From contig CAZEMR010000110.1 of the NCBI GenBank assembly GCA_964513465.1, positions 1 through 6,979 on the forward strand: 6,979 nucleotides of DNA, read 5' to 3'. Position 1 is the first letter of the stretch, and each line of letters starts with the position of its first letter. The position numbers and the translations under genes were made by a program. The DNA is from CAZEMR01 sp964513465 (GTDB lineage: Bacteria > Bacteroidota > Ignavibacteria > Kapaibacteriales > UBA2268). The notes under the pieces were generated by a model. That model worked only from the letters and a program-made list of their open reading frames with translations. It ran no database searches and was not told the DNA's origin. Positions 6,861-6,979 of the stretch are shown here, one piece after another.

Positions 6861-6979
6861 CTTTTTACCTTGCCCGACGCACTGCGCCTGAAATACTACG
6901 CCTGGTCGCCGTATGCGTACGCGGCGGGGCAATCCCATATCGCGCACCGACGGCAATGGGCTGGCGGATGGGTACTCTA
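6861..6979 (+). pseudogene. Second Rhs core tip, frameshifted and cut by the window end
   Basis: Homology to the first Rhs tip starts directly after the lipoprotein stop: LFTLPDALRLKYYAWSPYAY aligns without gaps to residues 21-40 of the first copy. At the G run near 6924-6930 the frame must shift by one base to continue as NPISRTDGNGLADGYS, matching NPVSLLDRNGK of copy 1. Without the shift the frame leaves Rhs similarity (QSHIARRRQW). There is no start codon or Rhs shell before it. It is therefore a broken or displaced tip that probably introduces another C-terminal cassette beyond base 6979. Confidence 0.75.

Noticed and set aside
1..6979. CRISPR array, tRNA or rRNA genes, integrase or transposase
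   Set aside because: No regularly spaced direct repeats, no tRNA-like cloverleaf and no recombinase motifs were seen on either strand. The only direct repeat found is the Rhs-core pair.

Overview
The window looks like a piece of a chromosome from the Bacteroidota/Chlorobiota side of the FCB group. This is inferred from three things: an aconitase of the roughly 750-residue mitochondrial-like type that I associate with Bacteroidota, a WG-repeat lipoprotein next to an Rhs tip, and weak Shine-Dalgarno sequences in A-rich leaders. No rRNA or marker gene is present, so the assignment is tentative. Base composition is a mosaic. Sample 60-base lines counted by hand give about 30% G+C in the methyltransferase (1321-1380), 58% in aconitase (3541-3600), 72% in the Rhs tip (4501-4560) and 28% in the toxin-like domain (4861-4920).

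Left part (83-1760, minus strand): a compact type II restriction-modification pair. A putative N4-cytosine methyltransferase is followed after 4 nt by an MvaI/BcnI-family endonuclease. Both genes are AT-rich and lie just downstream of aconitase, separated from it by a perfect 9-bp hairpin that probably terminates the aconitase mRNA. This reads as an acquired defence cassette placed behind a housekeeping gene.

Centre (1853-4123, minus strand): an intact TCA-cycle aconitate hydratase with all three Fe-S cysteines and the catalytic serine region. Its upstream leader holds a small inverted repeat. A perfect 16-bp hairpin at 4251-4289, REP/MITE-like, marks the border to the accessory region on the other strand.

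Right part (4453-6979, plus strand): an orphan Rhs-tip module. A stub of about 45 residues of the Rhs core C-terminus is joined to an AT-rich domain with a candidate Cys/His papain-like (NlpC/P60-like) active site. Five nucleotides later starts a 578-residue lipoprotein built of WG repeats. Immediately after its stop codon a second, frameshifted copy of the same Rhs tip begins and runs off the window. The layout (Rhs tip, toxin domain, adjacent candidate immunity gene, next Rhs tip) is that expected of displaced Rhs-CT/immunity cassettes that exchange by recombination through the core repeat. The most interesting hypothesis is that the toxin acts in the periplasm, for example on peptidoglycan, and the lipoprotein protects there. 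The papain-like call is inferred from motifs, and the immunity role is inferred from position and signal peptide.
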